Positions 10,808 through 23,655 of a DNA stretch of 64,000 nucleotides are shown in pieces. Source of the DNA: Lonicera japonica. Its lineage: Eukaryota; Streptophyta; Magnoliopsida; Dipsacales; Caprifoliaceae. A program made the position numbers and the translations under genes. Numbering within the stretch: position 1 is the first letter of the stretch; each line of letters begins with the position of its first letter. Below the pieces are notes generated by a model, which made no database searches, was not told the DNA's origin, and worked only from the letters and a program-made list of their open reading frames with translations. The DNA is taken from assembly GCA_021464415.1 (NCBI GenBank), contig CM038463.1:930001-994000 (forward strand), given 5' to 3'.

Positions 10808-12292
10808 TGATGTGTCAAGAAATTGGTACAATTTAGGGCACTAATATATATCTTGAAGAGCATATATTACTACATTTGTTGTGTTTTTGAAACTTTTCAG
10901 GTATTTGGAATTAAATCAAGAAGTTTGCAATTAAAGAAAAAAAAATGGCTGCGCGCAAGGCTCGAATTCTATAAATTTCTGGCACTAATCTATACGGAAT
11001 TTGAAGAAATCTCCAGAGACAAAAGTTCTAGACCTTTGAGTTAGCTACGCATGGGCGAAAACCTTGCGTCAATCGGAGTTGGGAGCGCGAAGTTATGTCT
11101 AAAATAAAATCAGTGCGCAAATAAATAAGTTCCAGCGATTTTGGGCCATTGTAATAAAGATGAGATTTTTTTTAATGGGCCAAGCCCACTTGTCCAGCCA
11201 CACATAAACAAGCTAGAGCAGCCAGCAGAAATCTGGAGAAGCCAATGTAAAGCCCAGCCCATGATGATGAACTATTATAAAAGGGAGGGCTTGACGAGAA
11301 GAGCAGGACACAGAACTTTATTTTTTTTTTCCTTTATCGAGCAGCCGCAGCACTGGAGAAGACAGCCGCAAGTTTAGTTTTTTTTTTCTTTCTTTTCCTC
11401 CGTGCACACTTATCGAGGAAACTGCAGGTTATTTTTTTCTTTCTTCTTCTTGCCGAGACTATTCAATCCTCTTTTATTTTTATTCGTTTATAATTAATTA
11501 ATATTTAGATGCTCAGTAGATTACTATAATTAATTTAGACGTATTTTTCTTCTTTAATTTATTTGTGCGTATCAAGTAAATATTTTATTTATTTAATTAT
11601 GCATTATTTAGTTATGTATTGTGTTTCAACTATGAGCATGCTAGGCTAGGTTATTTTTTTAGGGTTGAGGATGAGTATATTTGATTGATTCCCTTGCACG
11701 TATTCATGCCAATTGACTCTACCAATTTAATGCTTTAATATTAAAAATAATTTCTCCTATTGAATGCCTATTTTAATTGATAAAAATAAAATTAGATTCT
11801 CACTATTTTTTGTTGAATTCACCTTATGATTTGTTGAGAGCGGATATAGGGTGTGTTTTGACGGATATAACGAGTGTTTTGATTTTATACATTTGTTTGG
11901 CTGTGGAAAAATTAACACTTGAATAATTTAATTTAATTGGGCTTAATTTAATTTATTTTCCGCATCTAATAGAGTCGAGAGACTAAATTAGTGCGAGACA
12001 GAGAGTAGAGTTTGCTGGGCATGAATACTAAGAACATGATATCAAATATATGACTCCGCCACCCTAGTATTTTATTAATTAATTATTTCATTAGTATTTT
12101 TATTATTTTATTCGTATTCTTAGTTGATAAATCATCCCAATCACTTTTTAAGCTAGATTAGGAATTAATTAGAATTAGTGAGAGATATACGTACGTTCTA
12201 TCCGTTAAGTCCCTAGGGTTCGACCTCGCTCTTGCCTAAGCTATACCAATATTCGATTCGTGCACTTGCGAGTAATTAAAACATCCACATCA
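10808..12292 (+). mobile_element. Solo LTR, 1485 bp, family shared with 24018-25460
   Basis: It starts TGATGTGTCAAG and ends CATCCACATCA, with inverted TGATGTG/CACATCA tips. It is flanked by a perfect duplication GATGT (10803-10807 and 12293-12297). A TATAAAA box (11276-11282) is followed by a T-rich leader. An inverted relative at 24018-25460 shares strings such as TTGAAGAGCATATATTA, GAGCGGATATAGGGTGTG and the CGACCTCGCT...GATTCGTGC terminal block. The short open frames inside (10823-11377) are not conserved between the two copies and are not called as genes. Confidence 0.8.
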
Positions 12293-12737
12293 GATGTGTT
12301 CTTTAATGGAAAAACTTTCTCTGGGTAGGATAAAGAAATTTTTTTCACAAAACATAAAAGGATGATGGAGAACATGTACTTGCAAAAATAAGTACGAGGT
12401 AGATGGTATCTTATCACATCTCTCAACTTGTTTTTCATTTTCTTACTTAAATTAATTGTTTTTCTTATAATTTTTTATATTATTATTAAAGGAGTCTTAA
12501 TTTCACAATTTTCACACAAATAACAATGGTAGACATAAAAAGTGAAGCTTTATTTAAAAAAGTTTTGACTTAAAAATAAAACACTATTAAATTACAGTTG
12601 TATCTTTTTTATTACATCCCAGATTATGAATTTCATTTCTGGAAACACACATTAACCAAGAGAGAGAAAAAAAAAAGATTGAGGAGACCGAGTGTATATA
12701 GCCTCTAGTTGGAGCAATATTGGGCCCAAATGATGAG
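12293..12737. other. 3' flank of the acyltransferase gene
   Basis: AT-rich sequence between the solo LTR and the stop codon of the minus-strand acyltransferase. It presumably holds that gene's 3' UTR. No other gene is seen. The insertion lies only about 440 bp past the stop codon. Confidence 0.4.
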
Positions 12738-14201
12738 TCAAATTAAATTAGTCATGTTATGAAGGAAAGGCTGTTGATGGTCCTTTTCTACGCACCAAGT
12801 CAACAACCGGATACCTTTGTCGGGCCGAGGCGGGGAACCAACAATTCCAACAGGTATGATGCTGGAGCCTTGTATTGGGACAACGTGCACAGGTGGGCCA
12901 TGCCCATAATCAACCTGGTTAAAACCCAGTCTTCCCCATTCCGATATAAAGAGGGTGGTGTAAACCAAAGGTGGTGCAAATGGATCCTCCTCCTCCCCAA
13001 TAACATCACCCTTTTTATTAGTATTTGTGATCCATTTATGAAATTCAAATGGAAGCCTGGTCTTGGCCTCTTGTATGAGTTGTACAACTTGATCAATGGA
13101 TGACTGAGCCAGTTTCTCACTGTAAGTAGTGATGGTCACTGGGAAGAAACAATTACCATAGAAACCTTTGGGGAGTGAGGGGTTCAACAGGTGACGACAA
13201 TTTGCAAAGAACACTAGCTTCACTTGACAATCTTTGCTCAAGTTAATGGCCCTGGTTCGGCGGCTCCACAAGCTTGCTGCCACAATTTCAAAGGACGAAC
13301 ATGTTTGGCCATCGGTGGACCGGTGAAATTTTTGCTTCAGGAGATTGATCTGGTGGAAGGGAATGTCTATGTTGGTTTGCTCAAGAATGTAGTTAGGCAT
13401 AGGTGGTGGCAATAATGAAGAAGATGCAATAAATCCCTTGGGTGTGAGTGACTCACAAGGTAGAAAGTGCCTATGCCAGAGGGGTGCAACGCTGAGTTGG
13501 TCAAGGCCCCTAGCAAACTCACCAACAGCATTCAGGAATTGTGCTGCTCCCATGCCGTCGCAGATGCTATGGCAAAATATAAGGCCCATTACGTATCCAC
13601 CACATGTAAATTTTGTCACCTGAAAAATTAATACCTTTTAAGAAAGCAAGTGCTAATTATATTTTTAATTAATGAATGGCATTTAGGCCATGCCATTGAT
13701 TATGTCCCAAAAAGTAATGGAGGTGACATAATATTGTGCTGTACAATTTGTATACTTATATACCTGCATGAGAATTAGAGGCTCTGCACCTTCACTTCCG
13801 CCTTCAAGAAGAGGGAGAAGCTTATCAGATGGAATGGACGCGACATCCTCAAAGCAAGAAACGGAGTCAAGGGTACAATTGGCAGATGCCTCCACAAACC
13901 AAACCCCTTCTCCAGTACACGAGACTTGAAGCTCACCAGTGGTAGTTGAATGTTGAAGACGCCCAGCCAGAGGGTAGTAGGGAACCAGCGCCTTGGACAA
14001 GGCTTGGCGCACTAGAACCATAGCTGCATGATCAGAGTCAGAGGGTCCATCCTTAAACACATGAAGTGTACGGGCATTGCACCTCAGCACAGGTAACTTA
14101 TCAATCACCGATAGATCAACCACCCCGGAAGGCGTCTGCCCACAAGGCCTAACAAGCCCTCCCTTGGATCTCGTCACACAGAAAACCTCTTCTCTATCCA
14201 T
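12738..14201 (-). CDS. BAHD-family acyltransferase
   Basis: Two exons on the minus strand, 14201-13764 and 13619-12738, joined by a GT-AG intron of 144 bp in phase 0, give 439 aa, the normal BAHD length. BAHD enzymes are soluble, usually cytosolic, and move an acyl group from an acyl-CoA to an alcohol or amine. The catalytic HxxxD is intact as HSICD (residues 163-167), and YPLAGR (76-81) and a GNCFF block are present. The C-terminal DFGWG signature is DYGHG (383-387), keeping only D and the two glycines. Start: a non-ATG frame extends to 14228, but the first ATG is at 14201 and gives MDREEVF. Motifs resemble the alcohol/taxane-type acyltransferase group (inference); the substrate cannot be named. 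No frame break is seen. Confidence 0.88.
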
Positions 14202-14290
14202 TTCTAGTATATCGTATATTGCTTGCAATATGTTTGTTTGTTGGTCTTGCAGCTAGCTAGGGAATTCTTTAAATCAATATATAGGTTAGG

Positions 14291-14302
14291 AGTATATATA
14301 GG
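14291..14302 (-). promoter_or_regulatory. Possible TATA box of the acyltransferase gene
   Basis: On the minus strand CCTATATATACT lies about 90 bp upstream of the ATG at 14201, a normal distance for a plant TATA box with a short leader. The region is AT-rich, so chance occurrence is possible. Confidence 0.35.
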
Positions 14303-15540
14303 TGCGTGTATATGCTATAACTTGTACTTTTTTTCTACAAGGTTGTAGGCCATTTATATGTTATAAAATTACTACGTGCTGCTTGACTTGGAAGTAGTCC
14401 AAACTACAGCTATATATATTAATTTATATATTCATATATAACATGTATTCTACTTTTATCTATGTATGTTGGGTACCTTTGAAAGCATGATATATATATA
14501 TATATATAGCTTGTTCTCGTTTCATTTTTAAATTTTGAAGATGAGATGGGGGAACAACATTGAACCATTGCCCTTTTGGTTATAACTTAACTATTTTAAC
14601 ACTTGAGCAACATAGTGTTAGTGTTAGTTTTCTCTTCCTTTTTTTAGATGTAATTAATGTATCAAATTTTATAATAAAAAATTAAGACGTGTTCTTAACT
14701 ATTAACAATAAATTATGTGAAGTTATTGTTTCTTTAAAAATTACCAAAGTCCGAAAGTGACCTTATGGATCTCGGAGGGAGGTTGCATTTTTTATTGTTT
14801 TTGGAGAAAGTTTGTAAGTTGAAGCACCTTAATTTTGAGTTTGAAGTAGTGGAAGGGCTAGCTAGCTTGAGATTGAAACAAGAGAACATGGGGGCGTTGA
14901 AGTATAAATATGCACGCATCATTAGGCTTCAGTCTCTATTGCGACAGTGACGTGCGGTGTGAACCTGTAACTTGCAAATTTGGCATCGATATGATTTTTT
15001 TTTTTAATTCTGAAGCCGGTAAAATCACACGATTTTTTTTTTCAACATACAAAGATTTGTTGGAAGCATGTATTATATTAAAGTAGACTTTCTGAATTTC
15101 CTTTAAAATGTACATTAAGATGTTTTTGTCCTTGACGTAAAGATCAGGTGGCCTAGTTGTAACGTTTAACCTTGATTCGAAAAAGAAGAGATGTACGGGT
15201 AAATTTGTCTAAACATAGATCATCTAAATCCAGTATTATTCAGAAGTCAAATAACATCAAAGGAAAGCAACATCCCATGCAATTAATGGGTTCAAAGAAA
15301 ACCAAGGGCGGAATTAGGGGCCGAGGTGGGTGTGAGAATCCCAACATAAACTCTTGTTGCCCCTCTACGGGGCGCGTGCCTTCCGTGCATTGTGTTTTAA
15401 TTATTTTTTACACTATTTTCCTACTGTTTACGACCCAAACTTCGTATATATGAGTTGCTTAATATTATACAAAAATCCTACTGGTTTCAGCATGCAAAAA
15501 TGACTTCTTAGATAGAAAGCCCGTTTGGTCAATTAGACAG
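14303..15540. other. Upstream flank of the acyltransferase; no gene seen
   Basis: AT-rich intergenic DNA with a short TA microsatellite near 14490-14508. The overlapping open frames on both strands at 14734-14950 show no recognisable protein and are likely chance. Regulatory sequence for the acyltransferase may lie in the first few hundred bases. Confidence 0.35.
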
Positions 15541-16375
15541 ATCGTACGGTTAATCGGATCAACCGTATAGTTGATCAAGTAGTCCCTCAAATTTTCCAGT
15601 GAGTACATAAAAACAGTTTTGAAATATGCAAGAGACGTTTTGGGTACTGTCCAGATTGTCTGTGCAGGCTTTCCCATAACTGTCCCAGTTTTGTTCGATT
15701 TTTATGCACAATTCATGCGAAAAGATGAGATGGAAAGGCAGAGAAGCAATTTAGGCGTATGTTCAATTCAATACGGATTCAGTCCAAGTTCATGTGTATA
15801 ACGGTTCTGTCTAGGGTTGATTAATATAATTAGGCATATATCAACATATGCGAATTATATATTTACGATATATGTACAAGATTTACATACATACAAAAAT
15901 AAAAGCAATATAAATAAGCAAGATTACATAATATGTAAATGGATTATATACCATCGCGAAAATATAACTTTGATTCAACTTTGTTTCCAGAAAATAAGAT
16001 TGTGTTAAAAACACTTTACTAATCCATTAAATTTGAATACAAATCTCTCTTTTATATATAAAATCTCTCTTTTTCTTTCTTTCTTTGCTGTTTCTCTCTT
16101 TGTTTTTTCTCTCTATTTGAGTCTAAAAATTTGAACCTTGATCTTGAATTCTCTTCTGGCTTATATAGTGAATGCCACAGCCTTCGACATCAGATAATCC
16201 CTACATTCTATCTGACAGTCAGTACGGTCTTTTGGTAATTTGTTTCGGTCACATTTCCTCCCGTTTAGGTCGAACTTTGCCATGACTTCCCGGTTTGAAC
16301 CTGTATTGCTGACCCACTGGCCGTACAGTTTACTAGACAAATTGTACGGTTTATCTGATAAGTTGTACGGTACAT
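15541..16375. repeat. Inverted TACGGTT/AACCGTA boxes, two clusters
   Basis: At 15544-15566 TACGGTT and AACCGTA form a perfect 7-bp inverted pair separated by nine bases. Related GTACGG or CCGTAC boxes recur near 16224, 16321, 16342 and 16367. In the second cluster GTACAGTT pairs with AATTGTAC (one mismatch). No gene lies between the clusters. The arrangement recalls the palindrome arrays in the LTRs of this window, so this may be an LTR or promoter relic upstream of the mobile-domain pseudogene. Confidence 0.5.
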
Positions 16376-16921
16376 GCATTTATCCATTTGGCCTTTCATG
16401 GTTCTTAGAATTTTGGTCCACTTGCTTGGGTCTGAAAATTCTGTAATGGTTAAGTTCAATCCGAGCCTTTAACCAAAAATAGTCTTATACGAAAATATGA
16501 GGGTCATGGAATGAGGTATCCACAGAGCCCCTTGAAGCTTGTGTGCTTAGAATAAGCGTACAACATCGAGAAATATTTAGAAAGGTAAGATCCCTTACGC
16601 ACCTTCTTAAAAGAAGACCCCAAGCTTGTTTTTCCCCAAAGAAGAGTAGTCGCTACTGATATACATTGTTTTAGGTCTGAAATGCAAATTCCACTTCAGC
16701 TCCCACATTCCCGCTTCGGGTAATCAATTCCCCGTTTCGGCTGCCTGATTCACCGAACAGATATTTCCCAATTGCTTGTTTCGGGGGCTGGGTATGGTTA
16801 ATCCATCAGTATAAACGATTCTGGCATGCGTTAGGTGCGTCATTCTATTTTGTCTCGAATTTCCAAATCTGCAAAGCTTCTTATCTCATTTCTCTCTTAC
16901 GCACGTGATTCCTTCAACACC

Positions 16922-18850
16922 ATGGAAGATTTCTTTAGTCCAATAATTAAAATCATCAACCAAGGTGTTGCCGGTACTTCACCTTTTAATGAGAGTTACC
17001 ACTATGTTAACAACTGTGCCAATCCATGCCCAAATATAGATGATTGGGCTAAAGTGGCTTACAAGGGGGCGAACTTGACGAACATCCGACAGCAGATGCA
17101 GTACCCGTCGATGCAGAATTTGACTAGCAGCCCTGAGTTCCTTTTGCAAGAGCCTGAGAATCACATCTACGTCCATGCTCTGCCTCCACAACAAGTATGT
17201 TTTTCGCTCTCTTATATTTTTTTCTACTTAGAAAAAGCAAACTTATATATATGTGTGTGTGTGTGCACAAATTGTGTGTTGGACTTTATGACAGAATATG
17301 ATATCTTACTTTCATGATGATGACAGCTCATGTTAATGACACATGGTATTTTTTTGGGACCTTTATATAAAAAAAAATGAAAAATTACTTTAACCACCAC
17401 AGAAAAAAGAAAAAAACAGTAAATAAGAAAAATTGACATAATAGAGACAAAATAATGATGGGATGTGACTTTGGTGTTGATTGTTTAAATTAATTACGTG
17501 ATTTGGACGAAATAAACATCGTACTAACTTGCTAGAAATAATGGATTTGCTAACATAAAATATATAAAGATAGAAAGTTTTAGTGATATATTACCCGATT
17601 TTGAAAGACAATGTTAGTATAAATGGTTATCTCTTAAGTAGAAAATTATTAAAATGCCACTAAAAGTCAATGTTAGTACAAATGACTATTTCTTAAGTAG
17701 AAAATTACTAAAATACCTCTGTAAGACAATGTTAGTACAAATAGTTACCTCTTAGGTAGAAAATTATTAAAATACCCTTGAAAGACAATATTAGTGCAAG
17801 TGCGTGTATAATTTCACTTAATTTGGTATATAAGAATATTTAAATTATTTTTGAAAGACGATGTTAGCTTATTTATTAAACATATGCATATTACTTGATT
17901 CTTACCACAATTTTTTACTATTTACAAAAGAGTGGTGGTCTTCAAGGTCGAGGCTCAATTCAGTCCTTGGCCACAGCTTGGGAGAGATGTCCTTTGGATG
18001 TCTTTATGTTGATCTGCTCTAAGGTGTTCGGCCCTTTCTTGGATTCTCTGGTACAAGCACCCAAAAAGCGGAGCTTGATCCTCTTGTCGATACTCGACAA
18101 GTACTGGTGGGATACCACCAACACCTTCCGATTCAGCTTCGGGGAGATGACGATGTCTCCATTTGACTTTCACATGATGGGTGAACTTCCGTTTGAGGGG
18201 CAACCCATTTTTGCAGACAGGAGGAGGGTGGTTACATAGGTTGGAGTAGAGGCCGCGATTGGCTAGGTGTTTCCTCTAGCAATGGGAAATGCTATCAGGG
18301 TTGAGTATCTGAAGGCTTACATCCAGTATGGTGAGCAGACAAACATTCTGACTCCTTTAGAGGTTAAGCAGAGGGCCTGTTGTTTTTTGATTTACATGTT
18401 GGGGTAGTCTTTGGTGGCCAATGGAGTAGGAGTGGTGCATTTGTGGTGGCTCCTTTATTTTCGGGATTTTCTAATTATCAAGAGGATAAATTGGGCGAGC
18501 TTAGGTTTAGTTACGCTCTACCACTTGATGAACCTGTTTTCCCGAGGGATATATGACAGTCATGTTGGCATGTCTTATTTGGGAGGAACATGTATATCTA
18601 CCATTCCGAACTTCAAAGATATTTGGATTTTATAGTTATGCACATAACACTTATGGATTTCCTCCTTCATTTTTTCAGGTTTCTTGGTTTACGTACCCTT
18701 ACACTGAGTGGGGAGGCTATTTGACCGGCTACTCTCTCAGCACCACAATATGTTCCATGGGGAGTACGAGTACTAGTTATACCTTGCTGAGAGGGTCATC
18801 TATTAGCACTCTTCTGACTTTTCTCTGCGGGCTCCCATCTGACAACATAT
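16922..18850 (+). pseudogene. Plant mobile domain (PMD/MAIN-like) gene, broken
   Basis: Exon 1 (16922-17194, starting MEDFF) ends CAACAA|GTATGT. Exon 2 resumes after an AG at 17930 with SGGLQGRG. Exon 2 contains LDKYWWDTTNTFRF, GEMTMSPFDF and LPFEGQP. This is the plant mobile domain pattern (W-ETNTFHF, GE-T-TLEDV, LPI-G-PV) found in MAIN/MAIL proteins and in many transposons. A stop at 18237-18239 interrupts it. Later pieces (for example RACCFLIYMLG followed by a stop, then frameshifted segments to ~18850) keep the family order, so the whole reading frame is decayed. The LTR element at 18958 lies directly beyond. Whether this was a host gene or transposon cargo cannot be told. Confidence 0.65.
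17603..17800. repeat. Minisatellite in the PMD intron, ~60-bp unit
   Basis: Four imperfect copies of a unit beginning AAGACAATGTTAG and containing CTTAAGTAGAAAATTA start near 17604, 17661, 17722 and 17782. It lies wholly inside the intron of the mobile-domain pseudogene. Confidence 0.75.
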
Positions 18851-18957
18851 AAAAGAGGGAGTTATTACACCAAAGTGCAGGCGGTCAAATTATAGTATAT
18901 TTGAAAAACCCAAGGTCAAACCACAAGGAAGGCAAGGAATCTATTTCTTTTAGGTCT

Positions 18958-20998
18958 TGTGAACACCTCATTTTGCGACCCCCGTAAGAATCCTGATCTC
19001 CAAAGAAATAAGCACGCATGCATGCACGAGCATTCTTAGATGCATATATTATGTACATGTGATACAGGTCAAAGAAGAAAGTCGAAAGGACCCCGGATGA
19101 GGAGTTACAGAATTATCGAAAATTATCGGAATCGAAAACCGTCAAAACTCCTGGAAACTTGTGAAAGGAGAGTTACGCATTTCGGATCATCCTCAAACTT
19201 TGAGAGTTGTTAGACATTACCGTAAGGAGTAACATACTCAAAAATCGGCTCAATCCGACGGTCGGATCTCCGAAAATTCAAAAAATCACGAGTTAGATTC
19301 GGGTGGTCAAATGGAGGTCTTCTCGAAGTTAAAATGGTTTGAAGTTTGGTAATTAGATAAGCCTTATTGTGGGGAAGAACATATTCAAATTCAGCTTTGT
19401 CGGACATGGGATCATCAAGAATCAATTTGTCTATCGTGCAATTCTAGTCGAAATGTCCTTCGTAGAAAATTAAAATAAATATAGGTCTTCCCCAATTCTG
19501 ATCGATCTCAAATTTGGACATAATATAAAAACATTTGTAGGGAAAACATACCAAAAAATTAGCATAATCCAACGGCTATAAGTTTGGTTATCGAGGTTGT
19601 TGTACGCAAGTACGTTTCCTATGTGGGAACAAACTCTTTGTACCAAGCCAAGGAGACCGAGTCCTTTCCGAACTCCGATCGTCTTAAATTTTTTCTAAGG
19701 TGTAAAAGACTTATATTGACAATATATATCCAAAATTCAGCATGATCCAACGGCTATAACTTGACTTGTCGTGCAAAAAAGTGACCTTGTCTACAACAAG
19801 TACCTTTCCTACGCGGAAACAAACTCTTCGTGCCAATATGAACGAAAGGAGACCTTCCCGAATTCTGATCGACCTAAAATTTTGAAACAATATAGAAGAC
19901 TTCTATTCCCAACACATATCAAAAATTTAGGAGGATCCAACGGTGGGAAGGCTTCGCGATAAGCCCCAAGAGTGCTGGTTGCAATCTCTTTTCTTGCTCT
20001 CCAAGTATTTTTTCAACTATAAATAGACCCCTCCTCCATTCATATTTTTCATCAACAATCAAAGGGATTTCGTGGTACACACCAAGAGATCCTTATTATC
20101 TCCCTCCAAGAAGGCTCAGGTATAATTTTCTCTCTCTTCTTTTATTTATTCATCGGTTTTATAATTTATATTCTTGTCTGCATAATTTCTATCACTTGAT
20201 AGCTTTTCAAAACCCTTTTTCAAATTGTTTTTCAAAACCAAAGGCGTATAATAAATCCTAATCTAATTTCAAAATAGTATTATTACTTTCTTACTTTTCC
20301 AAAAGTCCGGATTTGTGGTATTGTTATACGAAAGAATCGATAATCGCTACATATCCAATCTAACTCATAGATTGTGGTGTGTATGTGATAAACACCCGAT
20401 TATGAAAGCACTATTGCCATCTATACCGGTTTAATCAATAAACTTTGGTATATGATCGGTCAACTCGCCTCATATAATATCGAATATAAAATTCCACATT
20501 GAATCAGTTTCTGAAAAGCCCAATACTTTACAAAATCACTTGTTTCATTGCATCTGTTATTATCAAACTCTCTTTTTCAAATCACACACACTTATTTTTA
20601 AAATTATGGGCGAATTAGGAAATACATCGTTTTCATCCCATCCCCAAAATCTCGATTTCTAAGGCAAGCACGAAAAGCTGTAAAGTAATAGCAATAGCAT
20701 GCAAGAACTGAATTATAACACACGCATATCTTACTTAAGAGACTGAAAGGGCGAATTGGGTGCCTAAAACCTTCCCAATTCGTAACTTAATCCCCGAACC
20801 TTCGAATCAAATGGTTTCGCATATATTGTGTATAAAAGGATATTTAGTCCATAAATACGTCTCTTTTACACAAACTTTTTTTGTTTGTTTAGTAAAACAA
20901 ACTGGCGACTCTTATTCTTTTCAAAACCGATTTTCAAAGTAACAAACGAAATCGCCGCCCACGAGGACCCCCGGGCGTCGAGAACACGGGTTCTCACA
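18958..20998 (+). repeat. 5' LTR of the 12.66-kb element
   Basis: 2041 bp with TGTGAAC...GTTCTCACA tips. Its short open frames (such as 19210-19425 minus and 20760-20942) recur in the 3' LTR because the LTRs are copies; they are not genes. Confidence 0.9.
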
Positions 20999-21020
20999 GT
21001 GGCGACTATGCTAGGGACCT
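20999..21020 (+). other. Primer-binding-site candidate
   Basis: TGGCGACTATGCTAGGGA starts two bases after the LTR end. TGGCGACTC-GCTGGGGA-like sites are usual in Tat-type Ty3/gypsy elements. The tRNA was not matched here. Confidence 0.6.
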
Positions 21021-22118
21021 GTTAAGAGGATTAGACTCTAAATAAGAGTAGAATATGCGTGAATAATTATTTTTGTTTCCATGCTTTCTTTTTTGGCCTT
21101 AGTCTTAGGATAACATAGATGCGATTTAGGTGGATACCTTGATTCCTTTTTTGTTTGTAATAATTGTTAGAGAAAAATCTTTTCATAAATAAAAATTAAA
21201 AGTATTCGAACAAACCCTAAAGCATTCTTCATAATATACCCCCATAATTGTTATTTTGCATGCACTCACTTTCATCATGCATTATCGCAAGTATGAATTT
21301 ACCCTATCAACCTCGAGACCAAAGTCGTGACTAGGCCGTGGACTTGCGGGTCTATACTAGCCAAAAGCGCATGGGACCACTCTCCTTGGCCAAATACCAA
21401 ACTGAGGTATATCGAGTGACGAGAACACTCACGTACCTAGAATATATATCAAAAGGTCCTTGCACGTACTCGCCCTTGGGTTATATAGCAAGACCTAGCC
21501 AAATAGGAGGGATCCTTAAACCTTACCTTCTTCAACCACGCTTGCATATAGGATGTGTCAGCCTAGTACACATGAATTTCTGCATGTTTTTCTTGATCGT
21601 CAGTCGTGAGATTGGTGAACAAAAGGTCTTATCATACATACCACTCTTGGTTTGGCAAGTACGGTCGGTGGCTGTCCAACCCCGTCCATAGAAATCTCTC
21701 ACTAAAACCCGTTAGTGAGAATTTTTCTGTCACTATTTTCATGAAACGCAACTCTAAGAGGAGAGAATTTCTCGATTTTTAAAAAAATGTTTTTCAAAAT
21801 ATCTTTAAAAAACCGAGTCATTTTCCAAAATGAATTTCTAAAATCGGAAGGTTATAAGGGCACCCTGGGAATTCATATTCCTACCCTAAACCTATCTACG
21901 GGGTTCTCAAGTTGTTGCTGGCCGTCTGTTTTTGCCTTGTCACCAAAAAATGGTTTTCGATTTTATTTTCCTGTCGAGTCACAGTTTTCCGAGAATTATG
22001 CAACCTATGGCAAAATATTGATTTTCTAGTCAATCTCTGATTTATTTCCCCCCATTCTTCGCCACGCTCAGATTATTTTTGCACCAGACGATTCACAATA
22101 TCAGACTTACCACTGATC
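21021..22118. other. Leader region of the LTR element
   Basis: About 1.1 kb between the primer site and the gag start. A frame at 21338-21691 has no recognisable domain. Long untranslated leaders are common in large Ty3/gypsy derivatives. Confidence 0.4.
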
Positions 22119-23655
22119 ATGCCTTCTCGTCACAACACCGAGCTATCGATCGATCTAACTGGGGTCAACAATACTGAGGATAACCATGATGAAGCCTCTC
22201 GTGCAGCGGATCCGCCGCCTGGTCCCGTTCTCCCACAAATCGAGGGTGGCACCTTAACCCTTGAACATCTCTACCATTTAATCCAGGATCTGACCCAGTC
22301 TTAGCCATCATGAAGAAGCACCAAGCTGCCACCCAAGCTCGTCTGGACACCCTAATCGCTACTAGAACACGAGCTGGACCAAACCAACCCAATCCAAATC
22401 CATACCCAACTGAAGAAAACCAAACCCGAGGCCCAGTAGCTCCACCTAACATCCACCTCCCAGTTTATACCAACATCAACCCCCCACCTCTTGTGGTCCC
22501 TGCCAATATCGATACACCACCAGTGCAAGATCCCGAAGCCAGCCGGCTGAACCCTGAACATAACCAACCCCTTCAAAACCACAATCCTCAAGCTATCCCC
22601 GATAAAGATCCAAACCAGGGCCGATACCCCGAAATCGTAATCGATCAGGCTGAAGAGAATGAGGCAATTACCACACTTAAGGATCAGATGAAAGTTCTAA
22701 ACCAGAGAGTGGCCAAAAAGGCTGATGACATCGTTAATCTTCAAAACCTATCTCTTTACCCAGATGCCCGTTTGCCTATTGGTTTTAAAATCCCTTACAT
22801 TGAGAAGTTCTCTAGGAATACTCCACCTCACCTGCACCTCAGAGCCTATGTTCGAACCATGCAATTATACGGATTGAAAGATGATCATTTGTCCTTAAGT
22901 TTCCATCAGTCTCTCACTGGATCAGCACACAGTTGGTTTTTGAGTTTAGAGAAGCACCGAGTGGCCGATTGGAAAAGTATAGTGAAAGAGTTCATGGAAC
23001 ATTATAAGTCCAACGAAGAACTCAAAGTCACCCGTAAAAATCTCGAGATGACAAAACAGAGAAAAAATAAGAATGTTAGTGACTTCATCACTCGCTGAAG
23101 AGAGTTAGCATCCCAATTGGTCGACAGGGTCCCCGAGGAAGAGCAGTTGGGGATAATTGTCAAGAACTTCAAACCTGAGATCCGAAGAGGCATGGTCACC
23201 AATACTTTGACCGATATAAGGCCTTAATGCATGTAGCTAATGAGATCGAGGAAGAACTTGCTCAAGTTGCCGAGGCTAAGAAAACCTCTTCTCAATATGA
23301 GAATATCACCCCAGCCATCAATCAAGTACAGTCTTACCAAAGCTCGAATCCTCATCAACAAACCAGCTTCCATTATCCACGACAACAAGGGCCAAAAAAG
23401 AGTAACAGTAAAAAGAAGCATCGTCTCTTTTCATGCCTATCGACTTCGCTAAGTCAAACTTTAGCCACGCTACAAGCGGATGGTATTCTATAGCCGTTAG
23501 CTCCTCGTACACCCCCCAACCCAGCCCCCCATGGCTGGAATGCCAATGAACGCTGCGCTTACCACCAAGGATTAGGACATAACACTGATAATTGTTGCGT
23601 CCTGAAGCATGCCATCCAAGATTTGATCGACGCCAAGAAGATTATCCTTCCTTGA
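22119..23655 (+). pseudogene. Ty3/gypsy gag, frameshifted
   Basis: Start ATG at 22119. The first frame stops at 22304; a shift of one base reopens the next frame to 23098. That segment is proline- and asparagine-rich, then has LYPDARLPIGFKIP, RAYVRTMQLYG and SAHSWFLSL, the capsid-type gag core. A TGA at 23096-23098 stands where the family has the W of an RWREL motif. Another shift near 23220 leads to an EIEEELAQ segment. The last frame has a CxxHxxxxGHxxxxC zinc knuckle (CAYHQGLGHNTDNC), then IQDLIDAKKI and a stop at 23655. The zinc knuckle followed by I-DLID is characteristic of Tat-like gags. At least two frameshifts and one nonsense change make it non-functional. Confidence 0.8.

Noticed and set aside
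14202..14228. N-terminal extension of the acyltransferase frame
   Set aside because: The frame opens with TTG; the first ATG is at 14201 and fits BAHD N-termini.
19210..20942. Short frames such as 19210-19425 minus and 20760-20942 plus
   Set aside because: Repeated in the other LTR at 29840-30049 and 31381-31563 because the LTRs are copies; not genes.
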